Assembly (NCBI RefSeq): GCF_002975175.1
Contig: NZ_PCNZ01000006.1
Location: 143,055 to 207,054, forward strand
Reading direction: 5' to 3'
Source: Bacillus sp. MYb209
Lineage (GTDB): Bacteria; Bacillota; Bacilli; Bacillales; Bacillaceae_G
DNA length: 64,000 bases
This document shows positions 35,800 through 45,545 of the stretch, one piece after another. The translations under genes and the position numbers were made by a program. The notes below the pieces were generated by a model that saw only the letters and a program-made list of their open reading frames with translations, searched no databases and was not told where the DNA came from. Positions within the stretch are counted from its first letter, which is position 1, and each line of letters starts with the position of its first letter.

Positions 35800-37176
35800 A
35801 TGGATATGAAACAAATTGCAGCTCAAGTCTTACAGAACATCGGAGGAACAGAAAACATTATTCGCGCTACTCATTGCGCTACTCGCCTTCGTCTTGTACT
35901 AAAAGATGAAATAAAAATAAACACGTCAGAAATCGAAAACATTGATGGGGTTAAAGGTGCTTTCGCAACGAATGAGCAATACCAAATTATTTTTGGCACT
36001 GGCGTAGTAAACAAAGTGTATGATGAGTTTTCAAAACTAATCGGAATAACTGAACTTGATTCTACGGCATCAAACGATCTTCCTAAGAAAAAAATGAATC
36101 CGATTACTCGCCTAGCAAAAACGTTATCCAATATTTTCGTTCCAATTATTCCAGCCATCGTTGCAAGTGGTTTACTTATGGGACTACTCGGAATGTTGAA
36201 AGCGTTTAAATTAGTTCCTGGCGATCACCCACTTATCCAATTACTTGATATGTTCTCAAGTGCAGCTTTCGTTATTTTACCTATTTTAATCGGTGTTAGT
36301 GCAGCCAAGGAATTTGGAGGAAATATTTTCTTAGGTGCAGTTATTGGTGGTATATTAACTCACCCAAACTTAACGAATCCTTGGACTCTTGCAAACGCAA
36401 AACCAACTGTTTTACATTTCCTCGGTATGGATATTGATATGATTGGCTATCAAGGCACTGTTTTACCTATTTTATTATGCGTATACGTTATGAGTACAAT
36501 TGAAAAAGAACTCCGCAAACGAGTTCCGAACTCTTTAGATTTATTAGTTACACCGTTCTTAACAATTATTATAACTGGCTTTTTATCACTTATTATTATC
36601 GGACCAATTGGATATAAAATCGGTGACGGTATTACGTACCTTTTAAATACTATTTATCAATTTGCAGGACCAGTGGCTGGTCTTATATTCGGTGGTCTAT
36701 ATTCAACAATCGTTCTTACTGGCTTACACCATAGCTTCCACGCTATTGAAGCTGGCTTACTTGCTAATAAAGATATCGGTGTCAATTTCTTACTCCCTAT
36801 TTGGTCAATGGCTAACGTCGCCCAAGGCGGAGCTACTTTAGCAGTTTATTTCAAAACAAAAAACAAAAAAACGAAAGAAATCGCAATTCCAGCAGCAGCG
36901 TCAGCATTTTTAGGAATTACAGAACCAGCTATTTTTGGTGTCAATTTAAAGCTTGGTAAACCATTTATTGCAGCTGCTATTGGTGGCGCAATTGGAGGCG
37001 CTTACGTTGTTTGGATGCAAGTCGCAGCCAATGCATACGGTTTAACAGGTATTCCAATGCTTACAATTGTTGCACCGCTTGGCATGATGAATGTGATTCA
37101 CTATGTAATCGGCTTCGCTATTGCAGTTATTACTGCTTTTGTTGCCACTCTCATTTTATATAAAGAAAGTAAATAA
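35800..37176 (+). CDS. scrA: PTS sucrose-specific EIIBC component
   Basis: 458 residues. An N-terminal EIIB domain (1-85) with the phosphocysteine in HCATRLR (Cys26), then an EIIC domain with about ten membrane segments and GLHHSFHAIEAG plus GITEPAIFGVNLKL. It imports sucrose as sucrose-6-phosphate; no EIIA domain is fused, so a glucose-type EIIA encoded elsewhere is needed. Followed by the hydrolase 17 nt downstream. Equivalent to SacP/ScrA. Confidence 0.93.
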   Translation: MDMKQIAAQVLQNIGGTENIIRATHCATRLRLVLKDEIKINTSEIENIDGVKGAFATNEQYQIIFGTGVVNKVYDEFSKLIGITELDSTASNDLPKKKMNPITRLAKTLSNIFVPIIPAIVASGLLMGLLGMLKAFKLVPGDHPLIQLLDMFSSAAFVILPILIGVSAAKEFGGNIFLGAVIGGILTHPNLTNPWTLANAKPTVLHFLGMDIDMIGYQGTVLPILLCVYVMSTIEKELRKRVPNSLDLLVTPFLTIIITGFLSLIIIGPIGYKIGDGITYLLNTIYQFAGPVAGLIFGGLYSTIVLTGLHHSFHAIEAGLLANKDIGVNFLLPIWSMANVAQGGATLAVYFKTKNKKTKEIAIPAAASAFLGITEPAIFGVNLKLGKPFIAAAIGGAIGGAYVVWMQVAANAYGLTGIPMLTIVAPLGMMNVIHYVIGFAIAVITAFVATLILYKESK

Positions 37177-37193
37177 CAACGAGGTAAAAACCT

Positions 37194-38669
37194 ATGTCGA
37201 AATATAAAACAATACTGCAATCCAATAAAGAAGAATTACATTCTTTATATACAATTGCAAATCAAGATTCATGGAAACCGATTTATCATATTCATCCGCC
37301 ATATGGATTAATGAATGATCCTAACGGTGTATCATACTACAATGATGAATATCATGTTTTTTATCAGTGGTATCCATTTGGCCCGATTCACGGAATGAAA
37401 CATTGGGGGCATGTAAAATCAAAAGATCTTATTAACTGGGAACGAATGCCTGTAGCCATTATCCCTACCGAAAGCTATGAGTCACACGGCGCATATTCTG
37501 GTAGCTCTATTATAAAAGATGGGCTTCTTCACTTATTGTATACAGGGAATATAAAGAAACCTAATGATTCTCGGGATGCTAAACAATGTATGGTAACGAT
37601 GGATTCTCAATATACGATGACTAAATATAGTAATAATCCTGTTATTGATATGATTCCTGACGGATATACGAAGCATGTACGTGACCCAAAAGTATGGAAA
37701 AATAACGATACGTACTATATGTTACTCGGAGCACAACGTGAAAATAAAACGGGTACTCTATTATTATATAAGTCACTAGACCTATACAGTTGGAATTTCC
37801 AAGGCGAGGTTAAAACAAATTCAAAAGAGTTCGGATTTATGTGGGAGTGCCCCGACTATTTCCAATTATCAGGGAAAGATATGTTACTCTTTTCGCCACA
37901 AGGAATCGAAAAAGACGAAGGGAATTTTCAAAATGTATATAATGTCATATATGCAATCGGAAATTTCGATATTGAAAATTTATATTTCCATATTGATTCG
38001 TATTACGAAGTTGATAAAGGTTTCGACTTTTATGCCCCTCAAACTTTAGAAGATCAATCTGGACGCCGCCTTTTATTTGCTTGGGCGGGCTCAAGCGAAA
38101 TAACATACCCTTCTGATGATTATATGTGGGCTCATTGTTTAACACTTCCACGAGAACTAACGTTAGAAAATAATATATTAAAACAAAAACCAGTTTCAGA
38201 ACTAACAAAACTAAGAACAACAAAAAAAGAGATTTCAGGTGACATATCAACTGGATTAAACGTACTGGCGACCCTTGGCCATGAATGCTCATATGAATTA
38301 ATTGTAACTCTTAAAACAGATGATGCAAATAACTTTGGCCTTTCTCTCTTCCATAATGAAGAAGATTCTTTCCCGATTACATTTAACCGTGAAAAAGGAA
38401 CTGTTTCCATAGACCGAAGCAACTTCCATCACCAATTTGGCGGAGAATATGGATATGAACGCTGTAAAAAAATTGATATTCAAGATACGATAGACCTAAG
38501 AATATTTGTAGATAATAGCATCGTAGAAATCTTCTTATATGATGGTTCCACTGTCTTTACGTCTAGAGTATTTCCGCGAAAAGACATGAAACATCATATC
38601 GCAATCTTTTCAGATGCAAAACTAAACTTTACAATTACACAATATAAACTTAAAAGAGGGATTATATGA
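37194..38669 (+). CDS. scrB: Sucrose-6-phosphate hydrolase (GH32)
   Basis: 491 residues. GH32 five-bladed propeller with GLMNDPNG (nucleophile Asp42), HVRDPKVW and MWECPDYF (acid/base Glu), then a C-terminal beta sandwich. It splits sucrose-6-phosphate into glucose-6-phosphate and fructose. The last codons overlap the fructokinase gene by ATGA. Equivalent to SacA. Confidence 0.94.
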   Translation: MSKYKTILQSNKEELHSLYTIANQDSWKPIYHIHPPYGLMNDPNGVSYYNDEYHVFYQWYPFGPIHGMKHWGHVKSKDLINWERMPVAIIPTESYESHGAYSGSSIIKDGLLHLLYTGNIKKPNDSRDAKQCMVTMDSQYTMTKYSNNPVIDMIPDGYTKHVRDPKVWKNNDTYYMLLGAQRENKTGTLLLYKSLDLYSWNFQGEVKTNSKEFGFMWECPDYFQLSGKDMLLFSPQGIEKDEGNFQNVYNVIYAIGNFDIENLYFHIDSYYEVDKGFDFYAPQTLEDQSGRRLLFAWAGSSEITYPSDDYMWAHCLTLPRELTLENNILKQKPVSELTKLRTTKKEISGDISTGLNVLATLGHECSYELIVTLKTDDANNFGLSLFHNEEDSFPITFNREKGTVSIDRSNFHHQFGGEYGYERCKKIDIQDTIDLRIFVDNSIVEIFLYDGSTVFTSRVFPRKDMKHHIAIFSDAKLNFTITQYKLKRGII

Positions 38670-39607
38670 GAAATGTTTTTTGTATAGGTGAATTATTAAT
38701 TGATTTCGTTTGCCGAAATTCCAATGTTTCTTTAGTAGACGGTACAGATTTCGAAAAGAAAGCTGGTGGAGCTCCCGCTAACGTTGCCGCTGCTATTACA
38801 AAATTAGGTGGACATGCTACATTTATGGGACAAGTAGGAAATGATCCATTTGGTGATTTTCTAGAACAAACTTTACAACGTGCTCATGTTGACACTTCAA
38901 TGCTCATAAAAGATAAACAAACAACGCTTGCTTTCGTATCTATCGATAAAGATGGTGAACGCGATTTTATTTTTATGCGTGGGGCTGATGGTCAATACAC
39001 CTTTAATAAAATTAATTTAGCAAAAATAAAAAGTAATGATCTAATACATTTCGGTTCGGCAACGGCCTTATTAGCAAGTCCATTAAAAGAAACGTACTTT
39101 CAACTATTACAATATGCAAAAGACAATAATCATTTTATTTCTTTTGATCCAAATTATCGAGATGCACTTGTTACTGATGTAGAACAATTTTCTCAAGATT
39201 GCCTATCCTTTATAAAACACGCACATTTCGTAAAAGTAAGCCAAGAAGAAGCAACGATGCTTTCTAAAGAGACTGATTTACAAAAATCAGCACTAAGATT
39301 ATTAAATTACGGGGCTAAAGTTGTAGCTATCACACTTGGAAAAGACGGTACCCTTCTCGCAACAAAAGAAGCTCAAATCATTGTACCTTCTATTTCCATT
39401 AAACAAGTAGATACAACTGGTGCTGGTGATGCTTTCGTCGGAGCGATGTTGTATCAAATTTCTAAAAGTGAACAAACGCTTCCTCAAAAATTCACAGATT
39501 TAGCCGAGTTTGTCTCTTTTGCAAATAAAGTAGGTGCCATAACATGTACAAACTACGGAGCAATCGCTTCACTTCCATCATTGGCAGAGGTAAAAGCATA
39601 CGATTAG
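38666..39607 (+). CDS. scrK: Fructokinase (PfkB family)
   Basis: 313 residues. Ribokinase-type signatures: GGAPANVAAAITKLGG near the N-terminus and VDTTGAGDAFVGAML with the catalytic Asp near the C-terminus. It phosphorylates the fructose released by ScrB. Translationally coupled to scrB; last gene of the operon. Confidence 0.93.
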   Translation: MRNVFCIGELLIDFVCRNSNVSLVDGTDFEKKAGGAPANVAAAITKLGGHATFMGQVGNDPFGDFLEQTLQRAHVDTSMLIKDKQTTLAFVSIDKDGERDFIFMRGADGQYTFNKINLAKIKSNDLIHFGSATALLASPLKETYFQLLQYAKDNNHFISFDPNYRDALVTDVEQFSQDCLSFIKHAHFVKVSQEEATMLSKETDLQKSALRLLNYGAKVVAITLGKDGTLLATKEAQIIVPSISIKQVDTTGAGDAFVGAMLYQISKSEQTLPQKFTDLAEFVSFANKVGAITCTNYGAIASLPSLAEVKAYD

Positions 39608-39620
39608 TCGTATGCTTTTT
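39592..39620 (+). terminator. Terminator of the sucrose operon
   Basis: AAAAGCATACGA pairs with its complement around TTAG; the scrK stop codon lies in the loop. Confidence 0.9.
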
Positions 39621-39870
39621 ACATTCCCCTCCAAAAATCATGCATCATAAAAAAGTACAAAATAACAAGAAGGACCGTCCCGCACAAAGTAATGCGCCGG
39701 TATATACTCTTCTCCCCTTCCCTCGCTTTAACAAATGCCCAAATAAATCCGAAGAACAATATTAAATCAACATATGGAACATAAAAAGAAAAGACAAGAA
39801 ACGCATACAAATACACGATAAATAAACAGGTCGTTACTAAGAAAATTTTAAATGCAAATTCACTTTTCAT
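39619..39870 (-). CDS. Small membrane protein of unknown function
   Basis: 83 residues with three membrane segments (about 8-28, 30-48 and 61-78) and basic loops. A GGAGG lies 10 nt before the ATG. I do not recognise the family. It ends against the sucrose operon terminator. Confidence 0.65.
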   Translation of the reverse strand: MKSEFAFKIFLVTTCLFIVYLYAFLVFSFYVPYVDLILFFGFIWAFVKAREGEKSIYRRITLCGTVLLVILYFFMMHDFWRGM

Positions 39871-39946
39871 AATGTAACCGCCTCCCCAATCTGTAATGTA
39901 TTATATTCAGCAAAATCTAATAGTTGCTGTTTCATTTTCCACATCA

Positions 39947-39978
39947 CAAATAAGCTACCGCCTATGTACGGTAGCTAT
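39947..39978 (-). terminator. Hairpin terminator of the L,D-transpeptidase gene
   Basis: AGCTACCG and CGGTAGCT around an 8-nt loop, directly after the stop codon; the T-run is short. Confidence 0.65.
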
Positions 39979-40739
39979 TATGGAACATTATATTTTCGTT
40001 TATATATATTACTTAAAATCGAATACGGTAATTGCTCATAACGAATTTTTTCTCCCATTTCATCTACAATATACAAATTGTTTCCTATATAATATGTTCC
40101 ATCTTTTCGTTTGGAATACACTGCGTATTTTTCATTTGGTAATACCGTTTTCACCTTAGTCAACTGCCCATTTGGCTCTTGCCAATATATATTTAAACGA
40201 TCAACTAACGTAAGAGTTCCAATTTGTTCTTCTTCTACTTTACGACCATTCCAGCTCACAACACGATAACCAAGCTTATACGCTTCATATTCAGGGCTCG
40301 TATGAAAACGAGAAATAATTACTTTCGTTTGCAATTGGACCCGGTCATATAACCACTGTATATCGCGATCATGCATACGAATACAACCATTTGATTCCCG
40401 GCTCCCAATCGTTCCTTCACGATTTGTTCCATGAATGGCATATTCCTTTTCGTTAAGGCCGAGCCACCTTGTCCCGAGAGGATTATTCGGTGCACCACCA
40501 GGTATTTTTTTACGATGGTACTCTTTATTTTTATATTTATTTATAATACAAAAATCACCTTCAGGCGTCGGGGTACTGGCCCTTCCTGTCGTTACTGGAA
40601 ATGTTCTAGTATAGTTTCCATCTTCAAAAAAAGAAAGCTGATTCGTCGTAAGATTAACTAATATTAAATGATCTGTATTAGCAAATACGCTAGCTGGTAG
40701 GCAGAAAAATAGGATTACGATAAACCAGACTTTTTTCAT
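39978..40739 (-). CDS. L,D-transpeptidase (YkuD domain), secreted
   Basis: 253 residues. Signal peptide 1-20 (SVFA). YkuD domain about 24-145 with AIHGTN (His103) and the catalytic SNGCIRMHD (Cys119). It forms 3-3 peptidoglycan cross-links or attaches proteins. The remaining 100 residues have no family I recognise. It shows no LysM module, unlike B. subtilis YkuD. Confidence 0.9.
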   Translation of the reverse strand: MKKVWFIVILFFCLPASVFANTDHLILVNLTTNQLSFFEDGNYTRTFPVTTGRASTPTPEGDFCIINKYKNKEYHRKKIPGGAPNNPLGTRWLGLNEKEYAIHGTNREGTIGSRESNGCIRMHDRDIQWLYDRVQLQTKVIISRFHTSPEYEAYKLGYRVVSWNGRKVEEEQIGTLTLVDRLNIYWQEPNGQLTKVKTVLPNEKYAVYSKRKDGTYYIGNNLYIVDEMGEKIRYEQLPYSILSNIYKRKYNVP

Positions 40740-40807
40740 CTAAATCCTCCCTAGCACTAACATCATGAAAAATACAATTAACTTTACTTTGCTCTTATAA
40801 ATGAAAA

Positions 40808-41674
40808 CTATCCATTCACAATTACTCCACCATTTACATGTATCATCTGTCCCGTCACATATGCCGAATCACTAGACGCCAAATATACATATGCAGGCGC
40901 TAATTCATACGGCTGACCAGGTCTTTGCATAGGAACATTGCTCCCAAACTGTGATACTTTTTTCTCATCAAAACTAGATGGAATAAGCGGTGTCCAAATT
41001 GGTCCTGGTGCAACACCATTTACACGAATTCCTTTTTGTACTAACGACTGAGATAACGATCTTGTAAAAGCGACAATTGCTCCTTTCGTTGCAGAATAAT
41101 CAATCAACGTTTCATTTCCTTCATACGCAACGATAGATGCTGTATTTATAATTACATCCCCTTGCTTTAAATGAGAGAGCGCTGCTTTTGCAACATGAAA
41201 ATAAGAAAAAATATTAATACGGAACGTTTTTTCTAACTGTTCCGCTGTAATATACTCTAGTCCTTGCTGCGGATATTGCTGTGCGACGTTATTCACAAGA
41301 ACATTTAAGCTCCCCAGCTGCCGGGCGGTCTCTTCCACAATATCTTTACAATGTTGTTCAATACTCAAATCCCCCGGCAGTAATACACAATCCACGCCTT
41401 CTTTTTCAACAAGTTGTTTCGTCACATTTGCATCTTCATCCTCGTCTAAATAAGCAATCGCAATATTTGCTCCCTCTTTTGCAAAAGCGATGGACACAGC
41501 TCGTCCAATCCCACTATCTCCCCCTGTAATTAATACATTCTTTCCTTTTAATTTTTCGCTTCCTTTATAATTTGGATCTTCAAACTTTGGAAGAGGAATC
41601 ATTAACGATTCAATACCAGGCTGTTTATTTTGATGTTGCGCTGGCATTGTTAAAAAGTTTTTTTGCTGTGGCAT
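40808..41674 (-). CDS. SDR-family oxidoreductase (YhdF/YhxC-like)
   Basis: 288 residues from the ATG at 41674; a TTG at 41686 abuts AAGGAG and is less likely. Has the long N-terminal extension of this subgroup (PGIESLMIPLPKFEDPNYKG), NAD-binding TGGDSGIGRA, the NNVAQQ stretch, catalytic YSATKGA, and VNGVAPGPIWTPL. General-stress SDRs of this type in Bacillus have unknown substrates. Monocistronic. Confidence 0.88.
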   Translation of the reverse strand: MPQQKNFLTMPAQHQNKQPGIESLMIPLPKFEDPNYKGSEKLKGKNVLITGGDSGIGRAVSIAFAKEGANIAIAYLDEDEDANVTKQLVEKEGVDCVLLPGDLSIEQHCKDIVEETARQLGSLNVLVNNVAQQYPQQGLEYITAEQLEKTFRINIFSYFHVAKAALSHLKQGDVIINTASIVAYEGNETLIDYSATKGAIVAFTRSLSQSLVQKGIRVNGVAPGPIWTPLIPSSFDEKKVSQFGSNVPMQRPGQPYELAPAYVYLASSDSAYVTGQMIHVNGGVIVNG

Positions 41675-41823
41675 AACTTCCTTCAACTCCTTTTCCTTAT
41701 AATGTGCACAATATCCAAAAGTACTTACACATTAAAAAACGGCAATTCACATGCTTCTTTACGGTTAATATTCGAATTTAAGACATAAAATATGAATTGT
41801 TCTAAACTTTTTATGCAAAACTC

Positions 41824-41852
41824 TTGCAAAATGATTTAAAAACGAATATTAT
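41824..41852 (+). promoter_or_regulatory. Promoter of pbuG
   Basis: TTGCAA (41824-41829), 17-nt spacer, TATTAT (41847-41852). Confidence 0.65.
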
Positions 41853-41884
41853 ATATAACTGTTGTGAAAATCATTCGTAAAAAG
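41836..41884. promoter_or_regulatory. Possible PurR box pair
   Basis: ACGAAT (41842-41847) and inverted ATTCGT (41873-41878), both flanked by A/T runs, around the promoter -10. They resemble PurBoxes (core CGAA) but deviate from the consensus. Confidence 0.35.
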
Positions 41885-41897
41885 AAAGGATGTTTAT

Positions 41898-43199
41898 ATG
41901 TTTAACCTTTCAAAACATAAAACTTCTATTAAAACTGAAATTATGGCAGGTATTATTACCTTTTTAACAATGGCATATATCATTGTCGTAAACCCTGTCA
42001 TCCTTGGGGATGCAGGCGTTCCATTTGAACAAGCATTTACAGCTACAATTATCGCCGCTGTTGTCGGAACATTATTTATGGCAATCTTTACAAACTTACC
42101 AATCGCAATTGCACCAGGTATGGGGTTAAATGCTTACTTCTCTTACTCTGTTGTAAAAGCACATGAAGGCATGACTTTCGCAATTGCATTCTCTGCTGTA
42201 TTCGTAGCAGGTATGATCTTAATTTTGTTATCATTTACATCTTTCCGTACAAAATTAATGGAAGTAATTCCTGAGAACTTAAAACATGCACTGACTGCTG
42301 GTATTGGTCTTTTTATCGCTTTTATCGGTTTACGCTTAACAGGAATTGTTACAAAACATGATTCTAACTTAGTTGGACTTGGTGATCTTCATTCTCCTCC
42401 TGTTTTACTAGCATTAGCTGGACTCGGAATTACAATTGTCCTTATGTCTTTAAATATAAACGGGGCACTATTTATCGGAATGTTATTAACTGGTATTATC
42501 GCTTACTTCACAGGGCAATTAACATTTTCAAATGGCGTTACATCAATGCCTGGATTACCAGAAGGAATTATCGTTTCAAATCCAATTACTGCTGTTTCTG
42601 ATGTAATTAATTACGGATTATACGGCGTTGTGTTCTCATTCTTCCTCGTTACACTATTTGATACAACAGGAACATTACTTGGCGTTGCACAACAAGGCGG
42701 ATTTATGAAAGACGGAAAGCTTCCAAAAGCAGGACGAGCTCTTCTATCTGACTCATTCTCAGCAACAATTGGAGCTATGTTCGGAACAACACCATCAACA
42801 GCTTACATTGAATCATCTGCTGGTGTTGCAGCTGGTGGTCGTACTGGTCTAACAACAATTACAGTAGCTGTACTCTTTGCAGTAGCAGCATTCTTCGGAC
42901 CTTTAGTGAGCTCTGTTTCTGGCGTTTCAGCTATTACAGCACCATCATTAATCATCGTTGGTAGTCTTATGATGGGTTCAGTTCGATATATCGATTGGGA
43001 TACGTTCGATGAAGCATTCCCAGCATTTTTAGTAATCTTAAGCATGCCACTTACATCAAGTATCTCAACAGGTATTGCACTTGGATTTATTTCATACCCA
43101 CTTATGAAAGTGGCAAAAGGACAATTCCGTGCTGTTCACCCACTTGTGTATTTATTCGGAATCTTGTTCGCTTATCAATTAGTTTTCTTACCACATTAA
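41898..43199 (+). CDS. pbuG: Guanine/hypoxanthine permease (NCS2 family, PbuG)
   Basis: 433 residues with about twelve to fourteen membrane segments. Family motifs: EIMAGIITFLTMAYIIVVNP at the N-terminus, PGMGLNAYFSY, and FGTTPSTAYIESSAGVAAGGRTG. It is a proton-driven guanine/hypoxanthine importer. I looked for a purine riboswitch in the leader and found none. Own terminator. Confidence 0.9.
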   Translation: MFNLSKHKTSIKTEIMAGIITFLTMAYIIVVNPVILGDAGVPFEQAFTATIIAAVVGTLFMAIFTNLPIAIAPGMGLNAYFSYSVVKAHEGMTFAIAFSAVFVAGMILILLSFTSFRTKLMEVIPENLKHALTAGIGLFIAFIGLRLTGIVTKHDSNLVGLGDLHSPPVLLALAGLGITIVLMSLNINGALFIGMLLTGIIAYFTGQLTFSNGVTSMPGLPEGIIVSNPITAVSDVINYGLYGVVFSFFLVTLFDTTGTLLGVAQQGGFMKDGKLPKAGRALLSDSFSATIGAMFGTTPSTAYIESSAGVAAGGRTGLTTITVAVLFAVAAFFGPLVSSVSGVSAITAPSLIIVGSLMMGSVRYIDWDTFDEAFPAFLVILSMPLTSSISTGIALGFISYPLMKVAKGQFRAVHPLVYLFGILFAYQLVFLPH

Positions 43200-43224
43200 A
43201 ATCCCTCATAAAGAGGGATTTTTT
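43198..43224 (+). terminator. Terminator after pbuG
   Basis: AAAATCCCTC pairs with GAGGGATTTT and ends in a T-run. Confidence 0.88.
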
Positions 43225-43271
43225 CATAAATAAAAAAGACTGCAGAGAAATTCTTATCCACAGCCTAATAC

Positions 43272-44126
43272 TTATTTTTGCAAGAACGCCTGCAAATCTG
43301 CAAATTGTCTCTTTGCATCTTCATAGCCTTGCTCATATAGATTTTGTAGTTTTGCTGTATCTTTTTCCATACGATCTACTTGAAGCGGAACTTCTGGTCT
43401 GATAACAAATAAATTACCCGCTTGTTCTTCTTTTTCAATGTAGTGAAGTGTTTCATTATACACTTCATAACGCGTCAACATCGTATTCACAAGGTTTGGA
43501 TATTTTTTATAAGCTTTCGCTGCAACCCAACCAAATTTTGATTTTTTCTTCGCATAACCATGATTTCTCGTTAAAATAACGACTGATTTTTCAAATCCAT
43601 CTTCCTGTGCTTTACGAACTGGAATCGGATCTGAAATCCCGCCATCTAACAATTGCTTACCTCGGTAATTTACTGCTGGTGCAATGAAAGGCAATGAACT
43701 AGACGCTTGCAATAAATTTAACGCATCATCATTCGTTCCCTCTTTTTCAAAATAAACAGGTTGTCCTGTTTCACAATCTGTTGTTCCTACAAGGAAACGC
43801 TCTGGACTATTAAAGTATGTGTCAAAATCAAATGGGACATGTTTTTCTGGAATTTCATGAAAAATGAAATCCATATCAAATAATTGACGCTTTTTCCACA
43901 AGTTTTTATACGATAAATATTGCGGATGTGATGCATAATCAATATTTACTGTCTTATTTCTATTTCTTTGTCTGGAAAGATACGACGCTGCGTGACAAGC
44001 ACCAGCTGATACACCGATTACATATGGAAAATACAAATCTTGTTCCATAAAGTATTCTAGAATCCCACCAGTATATACACCGCGCATACCTCCGCCTTCT
44101 AATACTAAACCCGTATTTTCAAGCAT
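43272..44126 (-). CDS. Patatin-like phospholipase
   Basis: 284 residues, cytosolic. Oxyanion motif GGGMRG (11-16), nucleophile Ser40 in GVSAG, and catalytic Asp161 in DGG. Catalytic dyad complete. Lipid acyl hydrolase of the bacterial patatin group (YjjU/RssA-like); the physiological substrate is unknown. GAGGAG site before the ATG. Confidence 0.88.
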   Translation of the reverse strand: MLENTGLVLEGGGMRGVYTGGILEYFMEQDLYFPYVIGVSAGACHAASYLSRQRNRNKTVNIDYASHPQYLSYKNLWKKRQLFDMDFIFHEIPEKHVPFDFDTYFNSPERFLVGTTDCETGQPVYFEKEGTNDDALNLLQASSSLPFIAPAVNYRGKQLLDGGISDPIPVRKAQEDGFEKSVVILTRNHGYAKKKSKFGWVAAKAYKKYPNLVNTMLTRYEVYNETLHYIEKEEQAGNLFVIRPEVPLQVDRMEKDTAKLQNLYEQGYEDAKRQFADLQAFLQK

Positions 44127-44293
44127 GTTACTCTCTCCTCTTTCTATATATATTGACTCTTTAATTGTTCACTATGTTAAGTATCTTTTTCTATTATATA
44201 TGAGTTCTTTCAGAAACTATATTCAAAAGGCTTGAAAAATTTTTTCTTCCACTAGTCTGATACACAATAAAAACATTAAATTTTCATACTGTA

Positions 44294-44337
44294 CAAAAAG
44301 TAAAATAGAGACTACCTGAAAGGTGGTCTCTATTTTA
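44294..44337 (-). terminator. Terminator of the kdp operon
   Basis: TAAAATAGAGAC-TACCT pairs with AGGTG-GTCTCTATTTTA around GAA; T-run on the minus strand. The stem includes the kdpD stop codon. Confidence 0.88.
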
Positions 44338-45489
44338 CGCCCTCTGATCAGCAACAATATGAATATCAATATACTTCGTTTGCCTCATAATTTCGTTTAC
44401 AATAGAACCTTTTCGAATTTCTTCCCATCGTGTTCTTGCCGATTGCCCGAGTAAAACCTGCGTCACTTGTAGTCTTTTCGCGACTTCAATAATAACATCC
44501 GCTGGCTTTCTTCCTTTCGCCTCTTCTAACACAAAGCTCGCATCAAATTGATTCGTTAGCGATTTCCACTCTTCAATTGTTTGCTTTTTCCCTGCTGAAA
44601 TAGAATCTATATTTTCCCTTTCTACGTTTAAGACATACATTTCAGCGTTTAACCGATCTGCCATGCGCCATCCCCGTCTTATTAATTTCTCTGCTGTTGA
44701 ACTGTATTGTACACAAACGAGAATTTTTTCTTTCACACCGATCGGTTCTATAACAGTTTGGCTAATTTTCTCATCCATATCATCTGCAACTTCGCGAAGC
44801 GATAATTCCCGTAGTGCCCCTAAATTGTTAAGCGTAAAGAAATTTTGTAAGCTTTGTTGAATTTTTTCCTCTTTATATATCTTTCCATCTATTAATCTCT
44901 TCCTTAATACCTCGGGCGTTGCATCAACAAGCTGAATTTCATTTGCTTTTTGCAAAATAAAATCCGGAATTCGTTCTCGTACTTTTACATTCGTAATTTG
45001 AGCTACAATGTCGTGAACGCTTTCTAAATGTTGAATATTAAATGCTGATAATACAGATATACCGGCATCTAACAATTCCTGCACATCCATGTAACGTTTC
45101 TTATTTTTCGACCCGGGAATATTACTATGCGCAAGTTCATCCACAACAACAATTTGTGGTGCCCGCTTTATAATTCCTTCTACATCAAGTTCATAAAATA
45201 CTTTTCCTTTATAATCTATTTCTTTTAAAGGAACTTTTTCTAAATCAGCAATTGCTTCTTCCGTCTCTTTTCTACCGTGTGTTTCAATTAAACCAACTAC
45301 AATATCAATACCGTCTTTTTTCATCTCTCTTGCATCAAATAGCATTTTATAACTTTTTCCTACTCCTGGAGCCGCTCCTACATATAGCTTTAACTTCCCA
45401 CGATTTTGTTGACGAATGTATTCTAAATACTCTTCTGGTGTTCGCCTTTGAAACGTCGGTTTATAGTCATCCGCATACAAAACACTCAC
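44335..45489 (-). CDS. kdpD: Truncated KdpD: sensor domain without histidine kinase
   Basis: 384 residues, against nearly 900 for full KdpD. It has the KdpD N-terminal domain with Walker A GAAPGVGKSY (38-47) and Walker B VVVDELAHSN (Asp117), then a universal-stress-protein-like domain (about 250-380). The four membrane segments, the histidine kinase and a KdpE gene are missing. This short form is known in Bacillus kdp operons, where c-di-AMP controls expression through a riboswitch. Its role may be to bind a nucleotide and modulate the pump. Confidence 0.9.
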   Translation of the reverse strand: MSVLYADDYKPTFQRRTPEEYLEYIRQQNRGKLKLYVGAAPGVGKSYKMLFDAREMKKDGIDIVVGLIETHGRKETEEAIADLEKVPLKEIDYKGKVFYELDVEGIIKRAPQIVVVDELAHSNIPGSKNKKRYMDVQELLDAGISVLSAFNIQHLESVHDIVAQITNVKVRERIPDFILQKANEIQLVDATPEVLRKRLIDGKIYKEEKIQQSLQNFFTLNNLGALRELSLREVADDMDEKISQTVIEPIGVKEKILVCVQYSSTAEKLIRRGWRMADRLNAEMYVLNVERENIDSISAGKKQTIEEWKSLTNQFDASFVLEEAKGRKPADVIIEVAKRLQVTQVLLGQSARTRWEEIRKGSIVNEIMRQTKYIDIHIVADQRA

Positions 45490-45510
45490 AACCTTTCTTT
45501 CGAAACAACA

Positions 45511-45537
45511 CTACCTCAATCCGTTAGATTGAGGTAG
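45511..45537. other. Perfect hairpin between kdpC and kdpD
   Basis: CTACCTCAATC and its complement around CGTTA. No T-run follows, so it is not a typical terminator and may slow or process the transcript. Confidence 0.6.
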
Positions 45538-45545
45538 CACTGTTA

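Noticed and set aside
41675-41897. Possible purine riboswitch in front of pbuG
   Set aside because: None of the conserved loop sequences of the purine aptamer were found.
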